Made by a program: the position numbers and the translations under genes
Part shown: positions 59,810-64,000 of the stretch, one piece after another
How the letters are laid out: the number at the start of each line of letters is the position of its first letter
Numbering within the stretch: position 1 is the first letter of the stretch
Assembly (NCBI GenBank): GCA_003833135.1
Contig: QZLH01000308.1
Coordinates: 44,489-108,488, forward strand
Direction of reading: 5' to 3'
DNA length: 64,000 bases
Source: Oehlia diaphana
Taxonomy: Eukaryota; Glomeromycota; Glomeromycetes; Glomerales; Glomeraceae
Notes under the pieces: model-generated
The model's database searches: none
What the model saw: only the letters and a program-made list of their open reading frames with translations
What the model was told of the DNA's origin: nothing

Positions 59810-61690
59810 GTACAGTTTTAACAACCATGTGTTCATGGAAAGCCATAAAGAAACAAAGACTAAAAGAAGTAATGAATTAAATTAACAAAGAAAAAGTGAA
59901 AAAAAAACAAAAAAAAATTCCAAAAACACATACGTTGCCATGAAGAGTAGTAAAGAATAGAAGACCTAAAAAGGTAAAAAGGGAAAGAAGATGTTAGAAA
60001 TTTGAGAAAGGAAACAAAGAACGAAAAAAGTACCTAATTTTCTGTAAAAATCTGCAAAAAACTGGAAACCTAAAGAAGAAAAAGACGAAATTAGAAAAAA
60101 GAATTAAAAAAAGGATGAAATTAGCAAAGAAAACGGAGAAAGAAACCAAAAAAAAGAAAAAAAGTTCTAAACATATACCTTCCTGTAAAGAACTGCAAAA
60201 ATTAAAAGACGAATTTAGGAAGGAAAAGAAACAATAGAGCTCATATTCATTGTAAATAAGGTTAATAAATATATATTAAAATATTTATTGGGAATAAGTC
60301 ACAGCTTTGTACTTATGAAACCATTGATGATATACTCTCTGATGGATGTAAAGTCACTTTTCTTAATTACAAGATCATGCACTTAACAACTGTAAACGTT
60401 AAAGAACACAAAATTTCACAAATTTCCGTGAAAAGCCAAAAAGAACAAAGACCTAAATGAAAAGGGACAAATTTAGAAGAGGAAAATAAAACAAAGCAAG
60501 AATAATAATAATAATAAATATTCTACCTTCCCGTGAAGTACTGCAAAGAACTGAAACCTAAAAGAAGGAAGGAGAACGAAATTAATAAAGGAAACAAAAA
60601 AACTGAAAAATGAGAAAGAAACGCATCATGAAGAACAAGAACTGAAACCCTAAAATAAGAAAGAAGGAGAACGGAATTAGCAAAAGAAATATGAAAGAAT
60701 GAAAAAAAAAGAAATACTTCAATCACCTGCCTTTTTACGAAGAACAAGAACCAAAAACCTAAAATAAGGAAGAAGGAGAACAGAATTAGCAAAGAAATAA
60801 AAAAAAAATATGAAAGAATGAAAAAAAAAGAAATACTTCAATCACCTGCCTTTTCACAAAGAACGAGAACCAAAAACCTAAAATAAGGGAGAAAGGGAAC
60901 GGAATTAGCAAAGAAATAAAACAAAAACACAGAACGAAAAAAAAGAAATATTTCAACCATCTGCCTTTCCACGAAGAACAAGAACTGAAAACCTAATATA
61001 AGGAAGAAGGAGAACAGAATTAGCAAAGAAATAAAAACAAAAACACAAAAGAATGAAAAAAAGAAATACTTCAATCATCTGCCTTTTCACGAAGAATAAG
61101 AACTGAAAACCCAAAATAAGGAAGAAGGAGAACGGAATTAGCAAAAGAAATAAAAAAACACGAAAAGAACTAGTAAAAAAAAGAAATATTTCAATCACCT
61201 GCCTTTTCAGAAGAACAAGAACTGAAAACCTAAAAGGAAGAAGGAGAATGGAATTAACAAAGGAAACAAAAAAAAAGAACTAAAAAATGAAAAAAGAAAC
61301 GCACCATGAAGAACAAGAACTGAAGATCTGAAAAAGAAAAAAAAGCGAACAGAATTAGCAAAGAAATAAAAAAAAATAACTGAAAAACGAAAAAAAGAAA
61401 TGCACACCTTTCTGTGAAAAATGCAGAGAACGGAACCTAAAAAAAGAAAGAAGACAAACGAAATTAGTAAAGAAAACTAAAAAAAATATTGAAACAAAAA
61501 AAACCAACTGTGAAGAGTCGAAGAGCCAAAAGCCTAAAGGACCTTTCCATGAAGAACCGCAAAGAACCAAGAACAAAAAGAAGAGAGGGAGACGACATTA
61601 GTAAAGGAGGTGAGAAAAAAATACAAAAAAAAGAGAACGAAAAAACTATCTTTCCATGCTCAAAGGAAAACGAAAAGTAATACAAAAATA
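59810..61690. repeat. Purine-rich minisatellite, unit about 118 bp
   Basis: Five clear units begin with CAATCACCTGCCTTTTCACG-like text near 60720, 60838, 60953, 61071 and 61190 (spacing 115-119). Each continues AAGAACAAGAACTGAAAACC, TAAAATAAGGAAGAAGG, AGAACGGAATTAGCAAAGAA and A-runs. More diverged units with CCTTCCCGTGAAGAACTGC-like text extend to both sides. The plus strand is strongly purine-biased. All open frames in it are low-complexity Phe/Ser/Leu or Lys/Glu and not genes. Confidence 0.85.
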
Positions 61691-61727
61691 AAAAAAATTT
61701 TTCTTTTAAATTTTTTCATCGGTTCCA

Positions 61728-62113
61728 CCAGTTCCCGGTTCAGGTCCCAGTTTGGTTTATTAAAAAAAAACTGAACCAAACCGGAACTGAACTGAAAATT
61801 TTAGATTAAAATTATTTGGAACTGAACCGTATTTTCAATTTGGATCTGGTTCAGTTTTCGGATTAAACGATTGTATTTTATTAGACGGATTGGATTGATG
61901 GGTGACGAAATTAAACAGATCGGATTGATGGATAACAGATTATCCGCGAGTTGAAACACTAAAAAGGTGTTCCAAATCTAATGGATGATCTGATATCAAT
62001 CCGATCTTAATCCGATTCATTAAAAAAGTGCTTATTCGATCTATCTGATTTATCTGACATATGACGGATATCTGAATTTCAAATGGGATAAACGGTTGGA
62101 CAGATTGGAACAC
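61728..62113. mobile_element. Composite of decayed MITE-like sequences
   Basis: 61728-61860 holds CCAGTTTGGTTT and AACCAAACCGG in inverted order plus several GAACTGAACCG words. 61967-62113 begins GTGTTCCAAATC and ends GATTGGAACAC, an inverted pair. Between them GATTGGATTGATGG words repeat. Boundaries and target duplications are unclear. Confidence 0.45.
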
Positions 62114-62459
62114 TATTGATACATTTCTTTAACAACTTTTCATTCTAAATTAAAAATTTTTTTCAGACGTATATTAGCCACTTCCTTTTGCAGATAATTT
62201 TAGAGTAGTGTAACTTTTTAATTTCATTTGATATAATTTATACTTGCAAAATTTCAGCCTTGTTTGATTTATAATTAATTGGAGATGATTATGCGGCTAA
62301 TTAGCGATGAAACAATCGAAACATCATGAATAGTATAGAATCGAATGTGATCAGCGTGTATCTATTTTCATTCTTACTTATTTTGTGAAGTCTATTTAAT
62401 ATAACATTTTTCTTTAGATTGGTAATATATTAAATTTATACAATATTCATGCAACCTTA

Positions 62460-62493
<34 letters not shown>

Positions 62494-62661
62494 TTGAATT
62501 CTATGTACCTAGATAATCAAATATCAAAAACCTTTTCCTTTATTTATATAATTATAAGAAAATATATAAGTTAAATATATATGTAATAATGTACTACAAG
62601 TAATCAAATGAGACAGTCATAGATGACTTAAAAGAACGAATTTTAAAAAGAAATTCATATA
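62114..62661. other. 3' flank of the reductase gene
   Basis: AT-rich. Contains T15A19 at 62460-62493, a long self-complementary tract. No gene. Confidence 0.4.

Positions 62662-64000
<1,339 letters not shown>

Noticed and set aside
60523..61685. Several Phe/Leu/Ser-rich minus-strand frames resembling membrane proteins
   Set aside because: They are the pyrimidine strand of the 118-bp minisatellite.

Overview
The window looks like nuclear DNA of an arbuscular mycorrhizal fungus of the Rhizophagus irregularis type. The grounds are: very AT-rich sequence, many short phase-matched introns (about 55-230 bases, GTRNGT...AG), and several gene families that I associate with that lineage (expanded TKL-like kinases with a CxxC...WCxxC ribbon, Crinkler-type ATPases, F-box/LRR proteins beginning MSKLN, small SAM methyltransferases, BED/hAT and pogo transposases). 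This identification is from recognition, not from a search.

Layout. 1-5.2 kb: A/T minisatellite, a broken Crinkler-type ATPase (716-3350) and a broken unrecognised gene (4289-5218). 6.9-11.3 kb, minus strand: a seven-exon kinase gene that I reconstructed by following splice sites. It carries seven tandem copies of a zinc-ribbon plus kinase N-lobe module, but only one C-lobe with catalytic motifs. 11.7-14.9 kb: a foldback element, the 3' end of an unknown gene, and a decayed BED/hAT transposase. 19.3-20.5 kb: a SAM methyltransferase with a degenerate motif I. 21.9-22.7 kb: a pogo-type non-autonomous element. 24.6-27.8 kb: a ten-exon PX-domain protein related to yeast Ypr097w. 30.9-32.1 kb: a hAT-type element with a perfect 8-bp target duplication, interrupted by a 564-base N gap whose two flanks are identical. 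32.3-33.7 kb: an F-box pseudogene.

34.7-47.6 kb is a gene-empty block with very few CpG dinucleotides, in which only coding remnants can be read (a DDE transposase tail and two others). 48.6-49.1 kb: a small gene coding for a solitary kinase N-lobe with an N-myristoylation start, ending at the kinase hinge. 50.7-57.1 kb: two related hAT-type MITEs, an intact four-exon PD-(D/E)XK nuclease-like gene with four internal repeats (51943-53831), and repeated partial copies of its 5' end. 57.2-58.9 kb: a BED-finger ORF and a hAT MITE. 59.8-61.7 kb: a minisatellite with a unit of about 118 bp. 62.7-64.0 kb: the 3' part of a zinc-free medium-chain reductase gene that runs off the window.

How the genes relate. 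The housekeeping-type genes (PX protein, reductase, probably the methyltransferase) are isolated single genes, with no operon-like or pathway grouping. The rest is typical accessory fungal DNA: lineage-expanded signalling and effector-like families, pseudogenes and DNA transposons. The most unusual items are the N-lobe array kinase and the separate truncated N-lobe protein, which end their N-lobes at the same hinge boundary.
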